Assembly: GCA_964647625.1 (NCBI GenBank)
Contig: CAZYHZ010000013.1
Location: 1 to 64,000 of the forward strand
DNA: 64,000 nucleotides
Origin: DASRJG01 sp964647625
GTDB lineage: Bacteria; Acidobacteriota; Polarisedimenticolia; Polarisedimenticolales; DASRJG01
Direction of reading: 5' to 3'
This document shows positions 1-8,179 of the stretch, piece by piece. Positions within the stretch are counted from its first letter, which is position 1, and each line of letters begins with the position of its first letter. The notes under the pieces are model-generated. The model searched no databases, was not told where the DNA came from, and was given only the letters and a program-made list of their open reading frames with translations. The position numbers were made by a program, and so were the translations under genes.

Positions 1-104
1 AGCCCCAGCCGAGCGCTCATCCGTCGGCCGGCCGCAAGGAAAAGCCCAAGGGGAACGACAAGGAGAAAGACTCGAACGGGCAAGGCGAATCGCACGGACA
101 CTGA
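1..104 (+). CDS. C-terminal fragment of a cut-off protein
   Basis: One frame is open from the window edge to a TGA at 102-104. It encodes about 33 residues, very hydrophilic, rich in Lys, Glu, Gly and Ser, ending in Gly-His-Gly-His. This looks like the disordered tail of a protein that starts outside the window. There is no domain to name, and the other two forward frames are also open here, so the call rests on composition and on the stop fitting the gap before the next gene. Confidence 0.35.
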   Translation, partial: PQPSAHPSAGRKEKPKGNDKEKDSNGQGESHGH

Positions 105-209
105 GCCGGTCGGCGGAGAACGGTCCGCAGACCCGATAGGTGTTACGCCGGCAACAGCCTCCCGCGGGGCCTTCGACTGCGGCGCGACGCAGCTTGCGCC
201 GGCGTTTCC

Positions 210-2828
210 TTAGTTGCTCGAAGCTCCGAGCAGCGCGGTCCAGTCGAGGATGAGCCGGATGTCTCGCGGACGATTGTCGGTGGCGATGCTCACCAGGCTG
301 TGGATCCCATCTCCGAAAGCGGCCCCGCCGGTCGCATCGCGTGGAATCGTGAACAGCTTGCGCGGCGGCCCCGGCTCGAACTCCGCTCCCGCCTTCACCG
401 CCACCGCGAAGACCGCTCCGGCGCTGACGTAATCGAGCTGCGTGCCGCCATTGACCCACTTCGGGTTCTGTCCTCCGCTCGGCGACACCCTGACCTTGTG
501 CCCCGGCTCGGGGAACGACTGCACGTAGACCTCGTTTTGGCCGGTCTCATTGGACCCGTAGGCCAACCACCGCCCGTCGGGCGAGATCTTGCCGCCTCGT
601 TCAGCCGCAGGTCCTGTCAGATAGGGCACCGGCTTCCGATCTCCGTTCATGGGAAGAATCCAGATATCGAAGTTGGTCTCGACGCTCACCGAGGTGAAGA
701 CGATGTAGCGGCCGTCGCGAGACCATTCGGCCACGTACTTGAACGCGTCGCCGGTCGTCGGCACCGGTTCCGCGCGGCCGTCCATCCCCGCGATGTGGAT
801 CTCGTCGCGGCCATCGTGCTTCGTGATGAATGCGAGCCGGCTCCCGTCCGGAGACCACGCAGTCGTCGGGCTGTTCGATGTGCTGGTCGCGAAGCGCATC
901 GGCACGGAGCGAACGAGGTCCACGATCCAGATGTCATCGCCGTTCGTGACCGCGGCACGCCGTCCGTCCGGCGCCACGCTCGAGACCTTCCACGGCCCGG
1001 GAGGTAAGTCGTATCGGGCGGTCGTCGTGCCGGTGTCGTCGATCATCTCCAGTCGCGTGCTGGCGGGCTCGCTGCGCAGGATCGCCAGCCGGCCGTTTCG
1101 CGAGGCCGACGCCACGGGCGCCGCATCCATGTCCGAATCTTCCGGCGCTTCGGCGATGGCGGTTGCGTCTCCCTGCAGCTCGAGCCGCCCGGCGTCGAAG
1201 CGCTGTGCCATCACGTGCCCGTCGCGCTCGAACAGCAGATACCCCGGCTCCGCATAGACCACCGCCGACCGCGCGGACAGCAGGCGTTTCACGGTTTTCG
1301 ACCGCAACGATCCCACGTACGTGTCCCAGCCGGCCGGGCCGTCCGGGAGCGCCGTGAACAGGAAGTGATCGCCGTCGGGCAAGAAGCAAGGGAAGCGGTG
1401 CCCGCTCTCGTGCCGCGCGGCGTCGAGGGCGGTGACGGCGACCGGATCGCCTCCCGCGGACGCCACCCGCATGAGCGGGCCGCCCGTGGTGGGGCCGAAC
1501 ACGATCGTGCCGTCGCGATTCCAGCTGCCGCCTCGACCGTTCGGCGCATCACATACGATGGACGGGCTCCCGCCCGCGGCCGCGACCCTCATGAGCTTCC
1601 CGGACTTGAGATCGAAGTAACCGACCGTACGGGAATCGAACGACCAGAACGGGTTGATGGTGTTTTCCGTGCCGGCAAGGTGCATCGCGGCATCCGACCC
1701 AAGCGGCCGGATCCAGAGCGAGCCGGCGGCAACGAACGCGAGCGTTCGGCCGTCGGGGGACAGGATCACCTCGGAGCCCCGAGCGGTGACGGGCGAGTCC
1801 TTCGGCGCGTCGATGAATGATTGGATCGCTTCGGGTGCCGGAGCCCGCAAGCCCAGCGCCCGCCACGCCAGCGCCGCCGCGGCGATCAGTCCCACTGCCG
1901 CGAGCATCCACGCGAGCCGTTCGCGACTCTTGCGCTTGATGGCGACCGGCACCGGCACGCCCGCCTGCGAGCCGCCCTCGGCGAGCCAGACGAGCTGCAT
2001 CCGGATGTCGTGCGCGCTCTGCAAGCGGTCGGCCGGGTCTTTCGCCAGGCAACCCTGGACCAGCCGATCGAACCCCGGTGGAGCCAGCGGCACCTGCTGC
2101 GAGATCGGCGGCGGCGCGCTGCCCATGATCGACGTGATGAGCGACGCCTGGCTCTTCCCCTCGAACGCGCGCCGGCCCGTCGCCATCTCGTAAAGGACGC
2201 AGCCCAATGCCCACAGGTCGCTGCGCGCATCGGCCTCTTGGCCTTCGAGCTGCTCCGGCGCCATGTACTGGAACGTCCCGAGGATCGTCCCTTCGGCGGT
2301 GAGCGGTCCGGCGACCGTGGGAGAGCTGGTCAGCTCGCTCGCCGAGCCGAGTCCGGTGGCGCGCGCGAGGCCGAAGTCCATCAGCTTCGCGCCCGACCTC
2401 GTGAGCATCACATTCCCGGGCTTGAGGTCGCGGTGCATCACGCCCGCGCGGTGCGCGCGATCGAGGGCGTCGGCGATCTGCGCGCCGATCTTCAAGACCT
2501 CCGCGAGCGGGAGCGCGCCCTTCATGAGCCGCGCCGCCAGCGTCTCGCCTTCGATCAGCTCCATCACCAGGTAGTCGGTCTCGCCTTCACGCCCGACGTC
2601 GTGGAGCGTGCAGATGTGCGGATGGTTGAGCGACGAGACGGTCTTGGCTTCGCGCTCGAAGCGCGCGCGAACCTCCGGGTTCGAAGAGAGGTGCTGCGGC
2701 AGCACCTTCACCGCGACCTCGCGGCCGAGCCGCGTGTCCTTGGCGCGGTAGACCTCGCCCATGCCGCCCGCGCCCAGTGGCGCGACGATCTCGTAGGGGC
2801 CGAGGACGGTACCGGGGGCGAGTGGCAT
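210..2828 (-). CDS. Ser/Thr protein kinase with C-terminal TolB-like beta-propeller
   Basis: 872-residue eukaryotic-type (PknB-like) kinase. The glycine loop is at about 19-27, the ATP-binding Lys at 41, the catalytic HRDLKPGN at 132-139 with Asp134, DFG at 151-153, and the APE segment follows near 203. All key residues are present, so it should be active. A transmembrane helix at about 306-330 separates the cytoplasmic kinase from a long propeller with repeated 'SPDG+.laf' blades, expected on the outer face and possibly ligand-sensing. It is a close paralogue of the kinase at 51910-54552 and more distant from that at 58343-61060. It diverges from the PadR gene. The substrate is not evident. 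Confidence 0.93.
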   Translation of the reverse strand: MPLAPGTVLGPYEIVAPLGAGGMGEVYRAKDTRLGREVAVKVLPQHLSSNPEVRARFEREAKTVSSLNHPHICTLHDVGREGETDYLVMELIEGETLAARLMKGALPLAEVLKIGAQIADALDRAHRAGVMHRDLKPGNVMLTRSGAKLMDFGLARATGLGSASELTSSPTVAGPLTAEGTILGTFQYMAPEQLEGQEADARSDLWALGCVLYEMATGRRAFEGKSQASLITSIMGSAPPPISQQVPLAPPGFDRLVQGCLAKDPADRLQSAHDIRMQLVWLAEGGSQAGVPVPVAIKRKSRERLAWMLAAVGLIAAAALAWRALGLRAPAPEAIQSFIDAPKDSPVTARGSEVILSPDGRTLAFVAAGSLWIRPLGSDAAMHLAGTENTINPFWSFDSRTVGYFDLKSGKLMRVAAAGGSPSIVCDAPNGRGGSWNRDGTIVFGPTTGGPLMRVASAGGDPVAVTALDAARHESGHRFPCFLPDGDHFLFTALPDGPAGWDTYVGSLRSKTVKRLLSARSAVVYAEPGYLLFERDGHVMAQRFDAGRLELQGDATAIAEAPEDSDMDAAPVASASRNGRLAILRSEPASTRLEMIDDTGTTTARYDLPPGPWKVSSVAPDGRRAAVTNGDDIWIVDLVRSVPMRFATSTSNSPTTAWSPDGSRLAFITKHDGRDEIHIAGMDGRAEPVPTTGDAFKYVAEWSRDGRYIVFTSVSVETNFDIWILPMNGDRKPVPYLTGPAAERGGKISPDGRWLAYGSNETGQNEVYVQSFPEPGHKVRVSPSGGQNPKWVNGGTQLDYVSAGAVFAVAVKAGAEFEPGPPRKLFTIPRDATGGAAFGDGIHSLVSIATDNRPRDIRLILDWTALLGASSN

Positions 2829-2923
2829 CGCGGGAAGCTACAACAGTGTGCGGGGGCAGGCCATGTAAATCTGCCGGCACACCTTGGAAACCTTCGACCC
2901 GTCTTCCTCGGCGTTGACGCCTC

Positions 2924-2953
2924 TTGACGTCTTTATATATCGCATTACATACT
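2924..2953 (+). promoter_or_regulatory. AT-rich promoter/operator before the PadR gene
   Basis: A rare AT-rich island in this GC-rich DNA lies just upstream of the PadR start. TTGACG (2924-2929) is followed after 18 bp by CATACT (2948-2953). A second TTGACG at 2914 pairs with TATATC at 2936. TATAT tracts face each other around the site, as might suit a dimeric PadR regulator acting on its own promoter. The assignment is by motif only. Confidence 0.4.
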
Positions 2954-2960
2954 ATATGGC

Positions 2961-3344
2961 ATGGCGAGCACTAGGAACACGGATGCCTCGAGCGCTTCCC
3001 ACATCGACAGGTGGGAGATCCAGCTCCGCAAAGGATGTCTGGAGCTCGCCATCCTCGGAATTCTCTGGCCCGAGAAGCTCTACGGTCTCGAGATTCTTCG
3101 CCGCCTGGAGAACGACTCCGACATGGCCCTCTCGGCGGGGACGGTCTATCCGCTGCTCGCGCGCCTGAAGGCGGAGGGGCTGCTCGAATCGGAATGGGTC
3201 GAAGCCGATGCCGGCCATCCGCGCAAGTACTACCGGCTCACGGCGGTGGGGCGCAGGCGCGCCGTCGAGATGGGGCGGATGTGGTCGGAGTTCGCGTCCA
3301 GCTTGGGGGATCTGCTGTCGCCCGTGCTGAAGGAGAGGCGCTAG
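2961..3344 (+). CDS. PadR-family transcriptional regulator
   Basis: 127 residues, the usual PadR length. The winged helix spans about 20-95. It includes the 'kg..eLaILgiL' opening helix, the 'YGlEI..rLe' helix, the 'tvYPlLarLk.eGLles' recognition region and the wing 'g.prkYYrlT..Gr'. A C-terminal dimerisation helix follows. PadR proteins are mostly repressors and often regulate a downstream membrane protein gene. Here the stop codon directly abuts the GTG of the HAAS membrane protein, a standard PadR/HAAS arrangement in Acidobacteriota and Firmicutes. The ATG at 2961 fits the family start. Confidence 0.93.
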   Translation: MASTRNTDASSASHIDRWEIQLRKGCLELAILGILWPEKLYGLEILRRLENDSDMALSAGTVYPLLARLKAEGLLESEWVEADAGHPRKYYRLTAVGRRRAVEMGRMWSEFASSLGDLLSPVLKERR

Positions 3345-3944
3345 GTGAGGACTCACGCTGACTCGAATTCCAGGATCGACTCGTATCTCGCGCGATTGCG
3401 AGCGGCGCTCCGCGGCATGCCCGAGCCCGAGATCGACGACATCCTTCGCGAGATCCGCAGCCACATCGCCGAGCTCACGGCGGCCGAAGGCTCCGACGTC
3501 GAAGCGGCGATTCGCTCCCTCGGAGATCCGGTCGATCTGGCGAAGACCTACCGGGCCGAGAATCTCATCGTCCAAGCCGAATGCAGTGGATCGCCCTTGG
3601 TGATCCTGCAGGCGTTGAGGCACGCGACCCGAACGCGCGCGGGTCGATTCACCGCCACCTTGCTCTACGTCACCGGCTACGCCACCGTCATCTCGCTCTG
3701 GCGCGAGGCCGTCCACGGGATGTTCGTTCCCACCCGTACGGGGCTGTGGTACACGCCCGGAAGCGCGTGGCCCCTCATGTTCGCCACCGACGGGCCGGTT
3801 CCCGCCGGATCGCGGGAAGTTCTCGGATGGTGGCTCATTCCGGCCCTCATCGTCGCAGGCGTGATTCTCAAGTTTGCCGTCGATCGCGCCGCCAAGTGGT
3901 GGTTGCGCCGCTACCGGCATTCGGACGAAGGAGGTGGGTCGTGA
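3345..3944 (+). CDS. HAAS/DUF1700-like membrane protein paired with PadR
   Basis: 199 residues. The start is GTG, immediately after the TAG of the PadR gene, so the two are translationally coupled. Residues 5-75 form the helical HAAS-type domain ('YLarLraaL..mpe.eiddilrEirsHiaE', then 'slGdPvdlAktYraE'). Two hydrophobic segments follow, near 105-122 and 165-185, and a basic tail ends the protein. Such proteins are thought to sit in the membrane and act with the PadR regulator; no enzymatic activity is known. The last codons overlap the next gene. Confidence 0.85.
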   Translation: MRTHADSNSRIDSYLARLRAALRGMPEPEIDDILREIRSHIAELTAAEGSDVEAAIRSLGDPVDLAKTYRAENLIVQAECSGSPLVILQALRHATRTRAGRFTATLLYVTGYATVISLWREAVHGMFVPTRTGLWYTPGSAWPLMFATDGPVPAGSREVLGWWLIPALIVAGVILKFAVDRAAKWWLRRYRHSDEGGGS

Positions 3945-4417
3945 GAGAACCGCGGCTCCAAGACGATTTCGTGGTGTTCGGCCGATGCAACGTCCGATCG
4001 ATCCAGGGGAGGTACCGCACGAGAAGGCTCAGGAACGTTCGCGCCGCCGCCGCGTTCTTGACGTCCCTGTTTGCGACACCCGAGCTCGACGAGTCCGCGG
4101 CGTCGGCGGCATCCGAGGTCGTCGGCGACTGGCGAGGAGCGATCGCGGCCGGCAGCGTGTCGCTCCGCGTGGTCTTCCATCTGGCGCAGGACAAGCACGG
4201 CAGGCTGACGGCAACGTTGGATAGTCCCGATCAGAACGCCACCGGGATCGTCGCCAGCTTCGTCTCCTACGGGCAGCCCGAGGTTCGACTGGCAATCGAG
4301 CAATTCGAGATTCGGTACAGGGGCACGCTCGACAAGGACAAGCTTCAGATCGTCGGAACGTGGACGCGAGGTCCCACCTCATTCCCCTTGACCCTGAGCC
4401 GCGCCGCCAACCGTTGA
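3941..4417 (+). CDS. Lipocalin-like domain protein of the type preceding alpha/beta hydrolases
   Basis: 158 residues from a GTG that overlaps the previous stop as GTGA, with a strong GAAGGAGG Shine-Dalgarno at 3927-3934. Residues 45-155 match the beta-barrel seen as the N-terminal part of many acidobacterial serine hydrolases: 'GdWrGai.aGs..LrvvfHl', 'LtaTldSpDQnAtGI', and a final 'I.GtWtrG...pLtLsr'. Here it stands alone, with no hydrolase domain, so it is a single-domain family member or a truncated hydrolase. The N-terminus has no clear signal peptide. It is the third gene of the PadR operon. Confidence 0.7.
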   Translation: MREPRLQDDFVVFGRCNVRSIQGRYRTRRLRNVRAAAAFLTSLFATPELDESAASAASEVVGDWRGAIAAGSVSLRVVFHLAQDKHGRLTATLDSPDQNATGIVASFVSYGQPEVRLAIEQFEIRYRGTLDKDKLQIVGTWTRGPTSFPLTLSRAANR

Positions 4418-4442
4418 CTCGTTGCCACCTCATCTGAGTCAT

Positions 4443-5219
4443 TCACTCCGCCTCGATCCACTCCGCTTTCGCCGCCGGCTGCGCAAACCACACCACGACG
4501 ACGCTGATGAAGTAGAGGCTCAGCAGGATCGCGCTGAAGAAGATCGTGGTGGCGACGACGTCGCCCGGCGTGAAGAAGGCGCTGAAGATCACGACGGTCA
4601 CGGTCGCGTGGCGCCAGTACTTCAACATCCAGCCGGCGGTCACGATCCGGAACTTGGCGAGGAAAAAGAAGAGCACGGGCAGCTCGAACATGATCCCCGT
4701 CAGCAGCAGCGTCCCGAGGAACAAGTCGAGGTAGTCGCTCATGTGGATGTTGGGCCGGACGCCCATCGTCACGGCTTCCCGATAGAGGACGTCGGCCAGG
4801 AAGGCGAAGGCCTGGAAGTAAGCGAACGCGCAGCCGCCGAGGAAGCACAGGCTCGTGATCACCACGAACGGCACCGCCAGCCGCCGTTCTCGCGGCAAGA
4901 GTCCGGGGCCGATGAATGCCCAGAGCTGATGGAAAATCACCGGCGCCACGACGAGCGCCGATGCCCAAAGCGCCAAGCGCATGCCGCTGAGGAAGGGCTC
5001 CGCCGGATCCGTGAAGCCGAAGGGGCTCACCACGGCCGCAGTGCCCGCCGTCTGATGCTCGACGACCTTGCTCAGGGGCAAGCTCGCCCAGGCCCAGAGC
5101 GTGGACCGAAACGAGTAGGTCACTGCGAAGGCCGCTCCGATTGCGACCACCACGCGCAGCAGGCGAGAGCGCAGCTCTTCGAGGTGCTCGCGGAACGTGA
5201 TTCGACCGGTCGAGATCAA
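4443..5219 (-). CDS. tatC: Twin-arginine translocase subunit TatC
   Basis: 258 residues, the normal TatC length, with six hydrophobic segments. TatC recognises twin-arginine signal peptides and nucleates the TatA pore in the inner membrane. Visible family marks are the N-terminal 'hLeELRsRLlr', the periplasmic 'P.epF....l.LwasalvaaPvi.hQlWaFigPGL...ErR', and the last helices with 'TPgDvvattif'. The start must be the TTG at 5217-5219, because no other start fits before the tatA stop two bases upstream. It is the last gene of the phosphoesterase-cupredoxin-tatA-tatC operon. Confidence 0.95.
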   Translation of the reverse strand: MISTGRITFREHLEELRSRLLRVVVAIGAAFAVTYSFRSTLWAWASLPLSKVVEHQTAGTAAVVSPFGFTDPAEPFLSGMRLALWASALVVAPVIFHQLWAFIGPGLLPRERRLAVPFVVITSLCFLGGCAFAYFQAFAFLADVLYREAVTMGVRPNIHMSDYLDLFLGTLLLTGIMFELPVLFFFLAKFRIVTAGWMLKYWRHATVTVVIFSAFFTPGDVVATTIFFSAILLSLYFISVVVVWFAQPAAKAEWIEAE

Positions 5220-5220
5220 C

Positions 5221-5373
5221 TCAGTCCCCGCCGGTGATCTCGCGCGTGGCCTTTTTGAACTCCTGGATGCCCTTGCCGAGGCTCTTGCCCAGGTCCGGCA
5301 ACCGCGAAGGCCCGAAGAACAGAAGCAGGATGACGCCGATCAGAAGAAGCTCGCCGAATCCGAGGTTGCCCAT
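5221..5373 (-). CDS. tatA: Twin-arginine translocase subunit TatA/TatE
   Basis: 50 residues. An N-terminal hydrophobic helix (about 6-20) ends in the Phe-Gly-Pro hinge at 20-22, then 'sRLPdLGKslGkgIqeFKKa' forms the amphipathic helix. This is the TatA core with a very short tail; typical TatA proteins have 60-90 residues. The ATG lies 3 bp after the cupredoxin stop, and tatC begins one base after its TGA. There is no tatB gene nearby, which fits minimal TatAC systems where TatA takes both roles. Confidence 0.93.
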   Translation of the reverse strand: MGNLGFGELLLIGVILLLFFGPSRLPDLGKSLGKGIQEFKKATREITGGD

Positions 5374-5376
5374 GGT

Positions 5377-5736
5377 TCACCTAACGACGATCGTGCCCGT
5401 CATGTGCGGGTGGATCGAGCAGAAGTAGGGGTACGTCCCTGCCTTGTCGAACGTGTAGGAGAACTTCTCGTCGGTGTCGAGCGTCTTCGACTTGAACGTC
5501 TTGTCGTCGGCGACGACCGTGTGGGGGATGTCGTCGCGGTTCGTCCAGGTGACCGTCGTCCCGGGCGCGACCGTGAGCAGCACGGGGCCGAAGCTGAAAT
5601 TGTCGATCTTGACCTCCGCGGGGGCGGGTTGGGTCGCCTCCGCGTGCGCCAGGCGATTCACCAGGCCTCCGATGACCAAGGTCGACGCGAGCGAGACCGC
5701 GGCGATCCTGACTGCCTTTCGGGTTCTCTCTCTCAT
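5377..5736 (-). CDS. Exported type I copper protein (amicyanin/plastocyanin-like cupredoxin)
   Basis: 119 residues. A signal segment covers residues 8-32 (basic, then hydrophobic, ending near Ala-His-Ala). The cupredoxin fold is complete: 'TVTWtNrDdiPHTV' supplies His72, and the C-terminal loop Y-F-C-S-I-H-P-H-M supplies Cys106, His109 and Met112, the amicyanin-type copper ligands. It probably carries electrons in the periplasm. I chose the ATG at 5736 over those at 5751 and 5742 because AAAGGA lies 6 bases before it. The gene sits between the phosphoesterase and tatA. Confidence 0.9.
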   Translation of the reverse strand: MRERTRKAVRIAAVSLASTLVIGGLVNRLAHAEATQPAPAEVKIDNFSFGPVLLTVAPGTTVTWTNRDDIPHTVVADDKTFKSKTLDTDEKFSYTFDKAGTYPYFCSIHPHMTGTIVVR

Positions 5737-5759
5737 TTCCATTCCTTTCATCCTGCCGC

Positions 5760-6737
5760 TCACTTGAGCGACGAATCGACGATCGCGAGCGCGTGGCGCC
5801 CTTGAACGAAATTGACGTTGGTGATGCCGAGCAGGCCGCGCAGCTCGCCGGCCGGGACCACCATCGGGCCGGGGGAGTCGGCCTTGCCGGGCTGCGGCTG
5901 CGGGAACGCCGTCGACGCGGCCGTGTGGAACGTCACGTTCCCCTCGACCTTCTGCATCAGCTGATGGATGTGCCCGTTGAGAACGGTCACCGACCCGAAC
6001 TTCTTCAGATACGACAGAGCCTGCGCGCAGTCCTCGGTGCCCCAGCCCCACTCGGGGTAGACCGACCACAACGGCATGTGCGCGAACACGACGATCGGTG
6101 TGCTCGCCTTCCGGTGCTTGACGTCGTGCTCCAGCCACTCGAGCTGGTCGTGGCCGAGCGAGCCGAGCCCGCCGGGCTTCAGATTCATCACGTTGACGAG
6201 GCCGATGAAGTGGACGCCTTTCTTGTCGAAGCTGTACCACCCCGAGCCGTTCGCGGATTTGCCGTAGCGCTCGAGGTACTGCTTGCCGTCGTCGTTCAGG
6301 ACGTCGTGCTCGCCGGGGACGAAGAAGACATCCTTCGCCACCGCACCCTTCAAGATCTGATCGACGGTGTCGAACTCCTCCGGCTTCGAGAGGTGGCTGA
6401 TGTCGCCGGTGTGGAGGATGAATTCCGGCGCGGCCGGTAGGGCGTTGATCCGGTCGATCGCGGTTTTCAGCGTCCCGACGACGTCGCCGTTGGCGGCCTT
6501 GTTGAACCCCATGTGGCTGTCGCTGATCTGGACGAAGCTCAATTCGCCCGCCGGCGTGCCGGAGCCCGGGCCCGGCGACGCCCCGAGGGCGCGCGATTCC
6601 AGCACGCCGCCCTGCATGACGTAGACCGCCCCCGCTCCCGCCCAGGCCATGCACTTCAGGAACCCGCGCCGGTCGACGCCGTCGTGGTGGTGGTCGTGCA
6701 GGATCACGTCGTTCTTTCGGTTTGTCTCGTCGGTCAT
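5760..6737 (-). CDS. Tat-exported calcineurin-like metallophosphoesterase
   Basis: 325 residues. Residues 22-28 read D-R-R-G-F-L-K, a good twin-arginine motif, followed by a hydrophobic stretch at 29-44. A His-rich patch lies at 14-18. Metal-binding motifs follow: D-S-H (73-75), G-D at 111-112, G-E-H-D at 142-145, A-H-M near 218 and G-H-I-H near 255. Residue 143 is Glu where the common motif has Asn (GNHD), which may change the metal site. The substrate is unknown. It is the first gene of the operon, so a Tat substrate is co-transcribed with its own translocase. AAGGAG precedes the start, and a putative ECF promoter lies at 6767-6795. Confidence 0.9.
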   Translation of the reverse strand: MTDETNRKNDVILHDHHHDGVDRRGFLKCMAWAGAGAVYVMQGGVLESRALGASPGPGSGTPAGELSFVQISDSHMGFNKAANGDVVGTLKTAIDRINALPAAPEFILHTGDISHLSKPEEFDTVDQILKGAVAKDVFFVPGEHDVLNDDGKQYLERYGKSANGSGWYSFDKKGVHFIGLVNVMNLKPGGLGSLGHDQLEWLEHDVKHRKASTPIVVFAHMPLWSVYPEWGWGTEDCAQALSYLKKFGSVTVLNGHIHQLMQKVEGNVTFHTAASTAFPQPQPGKADSPGPMVVPAGELRGLLGITNVNFVQGRHALAIVDSSLK

Positions 6738-6766
6738 GGCGTTCTCCTTGTTCGCGTTCGCTGGTC

Positions 6767-6795
6767 TAGACCGGGGCGGGAACCCGCGTATTCCC
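6767..6795 (-). promoter_or_regulatory. Putative ECF-type promoter for the phosphoesterase/tat operon
   Basis: On the minus strand, GGGAATA (6795-6789) is followed by exactly 17 bp and then GTCTA (6771-6767), about 30 bp before the phosphoesterase start. The same two boxes with the same spacing occur in the opposite direction before the sigma factor gene. GGRA-type -35 boxes are typical of ECF sigma factors. Confidence 0.55.
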
Positions 6796-6839
6796 TCGAT
6801 CGGCGCTCTTTCGGCTTTCGAGAAATAAAGTCCCGGGAC

Positions 6840-6868
6840 GGGAATAGAATCCCTGCGCCGGCGGTCTT
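6840..6868 (+). promoter_or_regulatory. Putative ECF-type autoregulatory promoter of the sigma factor gene
   Basis: GGGAATA (6840-6846), 17 bp, GTCTT (6864-6868). The box preceding each GTCT is also shared (CG). Transcription would start close to the ATG at 6873, so the sigma mRNA may be leaderless, which agrees with the absence of a Shine-Dalgarno there. Confidence 0.55.
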
Positions 6869-6872
6869 CTCC

Positions 6873-7424
6873 ATGAGCTCACGTGTCGATCGGGTGGCGG
6901 AGGACGTGTTGGACGCGGGAGAACGAGCGCAGTTCGAGCGGCTTGTGCTCCCGCATCTGGACGCGGCCTTCAACCTGGCGAGGTGGCTTTTGCGAGACCG
7001 GACCGAAGCCGAGGACGCCGCGCAAGAAGCGATGCTTCGGGCCTTCCGCTATTTCCGCGGCTATCACGGCGGCGACGCGCGCGCGTGGCTTCTTCAGATC
7101 GTGCGCAACACCTGCTATTCACGCCTACAGAACGCCGGGCCGGCGGATTCGGTGGCCGAGCTTGACGAGGAGTACCACCCGCATTCGGGCGACACGCCCG
7201 AGGCGATGGCCATCGCCGGCAACGATCGCGACCGCCTGATGCGCGCGCTGGAGAGCCTCCCCGCGAAGTTTCGGGAGGTCCTCGTCCTTCGCGAATTCGA
7301 GGAGTGCTCCTACAAGGAGATCGCGGCGATCACGGAGCTTCCGATCGGCACGGTCATGTCCAGCCTCGCCCGGGCGCGAGAGAAGCTGAAGGGTGCGCTC
7401 GCCGGTGAAGGAGGCCGTTCGTGA
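6873..7424 (+). CDS. ECF (sigma-70 family, RpoE-like) RNA polymerase sigma factor
   Basis: 183 residues. Region 2 spans about 22-90 ('LVLPHLDAAFNLARWLL', 'AEDAAQEAMLRAFR', then 'ARAWLLQIVRNTCYS'). Region 4 spans about 125-175 ('aLesLPakfReVLvLrefEecSYkEIA.it.lPiGTVmSsLaRAReKL'). The frame is open further upstream, but only the part from the ATG at 6873 is sigma-like. The anti-sigma gene starts at an overlapping GTGA, the usual sigma/anti-sigma coupling. Shared promoter boxes suggest it drives itself and the divergent Tat/cupredoxin operon. Confidence 0.93.
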   Translation: MSSRVDRVAEDVLDAGERAQFERLVLPHLDAAFNLARWLLRDRTEAEDAAQEAMLRAFRYFRGYHGGDARAWLLQIVRNTCYSRLQNAGPADSVAELDEEYHPHSGDTPEAMAIAGNDRDRLMRALESLPAKFREVLVLREFEECSYKEIAAITELPIGTVMSSLARAREKLKGALAGEGGRS

Positions 7425-8173
7425 GCTGCGAGCGCACGTCCCGGGAGCTGCACGCGTACTTCGACGGCGAGCTGGACGCCGTGGGTGCCGCGGAGTTCGA
7501 GCGTCATCTGGAATCCTGCCCCGACTGCGCGACTGCGCTGGCGGCGCAAAGGACGCTGCGATCGTCGCTCAAGGCTTCGAGCCTTCGCGAGCGCGCGCCG
7601 GAGGCGTTGCGACGAAAACTTCAGGCCGAGCTCGCGGCGCCAGTCCCTCGGGCGGTCACGTCCGCGTCGAGCACTCCGATGTGGCGTGCGCTCGCCCTCG
7701 CCGCCTCCTTCATGCTCGTCGTCGTCGTCGGATGGCGGCCGATTGAAGGCCTGCTCGGCGCGCGCAGCGAGTCGGCGATCTTTACTTCGGTCGTCGACGC
7801 GCACATTCGCTCGCTGCAGCCGGGCCATCTGATCGACGTCGTCTCGACCGACCAGCACACGGTGAAGCCGTGGTTCGACGGCAAGATCGACTTCGCGCCC
7901 CCCGTCCGCGACCTCTCCGCCGACGGGTTCCCGCTTCAAGGCGGCCGGCTCGACGCGATCTCCGGCCGCACCGTCGCCGTCGTGGTCTACGCCCGCCGCA
8001 AGCACGTGATCAACGTCTTCATGTGGCCGGCGACGAAAGAAGCCGCGCCGGCCTCGGGCGCAAGCCTCGGCTACAACTGGGTCGAGTGGCGGAAGGACGG
8101 CATGACGTCGATCGCGGTGTCCGACGTCAGCGCCCCCGACCTCGAGACGTTGCGTGAGCTGCTGATGAAGTGA
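7421..8173 (+). CDS. Membrane-anchored zinc-finger anti-sigma factor
   Basis: 250 residues from a GTG overlapping the sigma stop, with GGAGG at about 7409. The N-terminal cytoplasmic domain carries the ZAS zinc motif His29-x3-Cys33-x2-Cys36. A single transmembrane helix follows at about 88-107. The remaining 140 residues should be periplasmic and are the expected sensory part ('H...L.PwFdGKiDFaPpV.DL...GFpL.GGRLD', as in other acidobacterial and proteobacterial anti-sigma proteins with a copper- or redox-linked context). It presumably holds the sigma factor inactive until an envelope signal arrives. Confidence 0.9.
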   Translation: MSCERTSRELHAYFDGELDAVGAAEFERHLESCPDCATALAAQRTLRSSLKASSLRERAPEALRRKLQAELAAPVPRAVTSASSTPMWRALALAASFMLVVVVGWRPIEGLLGARSESAIFTSVVDAHIRSLQPGHLIDVVSTDQHTVKPWFDGKIDFAPPVRDLSADGFPLQGGRLDAISGRTVAVVVYARRKHVINVFMWPATKEAAPASGASLGYNWVEWRKDGMTSIAVSDVSAPDLETLRELLMK

Positions 8174-8179
8174 TGCCGG

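Noticed and set aside
2829..2960. Possible small RNA or riboswitch in the AT-rich gap
   Set aside because: Only promoter-like boxes and short inverted TATAT tracts are seen; no stable stem or conserved RNA pattern can be supported.
5737..6654. Long N-terminal extension of the cupredoxin frame
   Set aside because: It lies within the phosphoesterase gene in a shifted frame and has no homology; a signal peptide follows at 5736.
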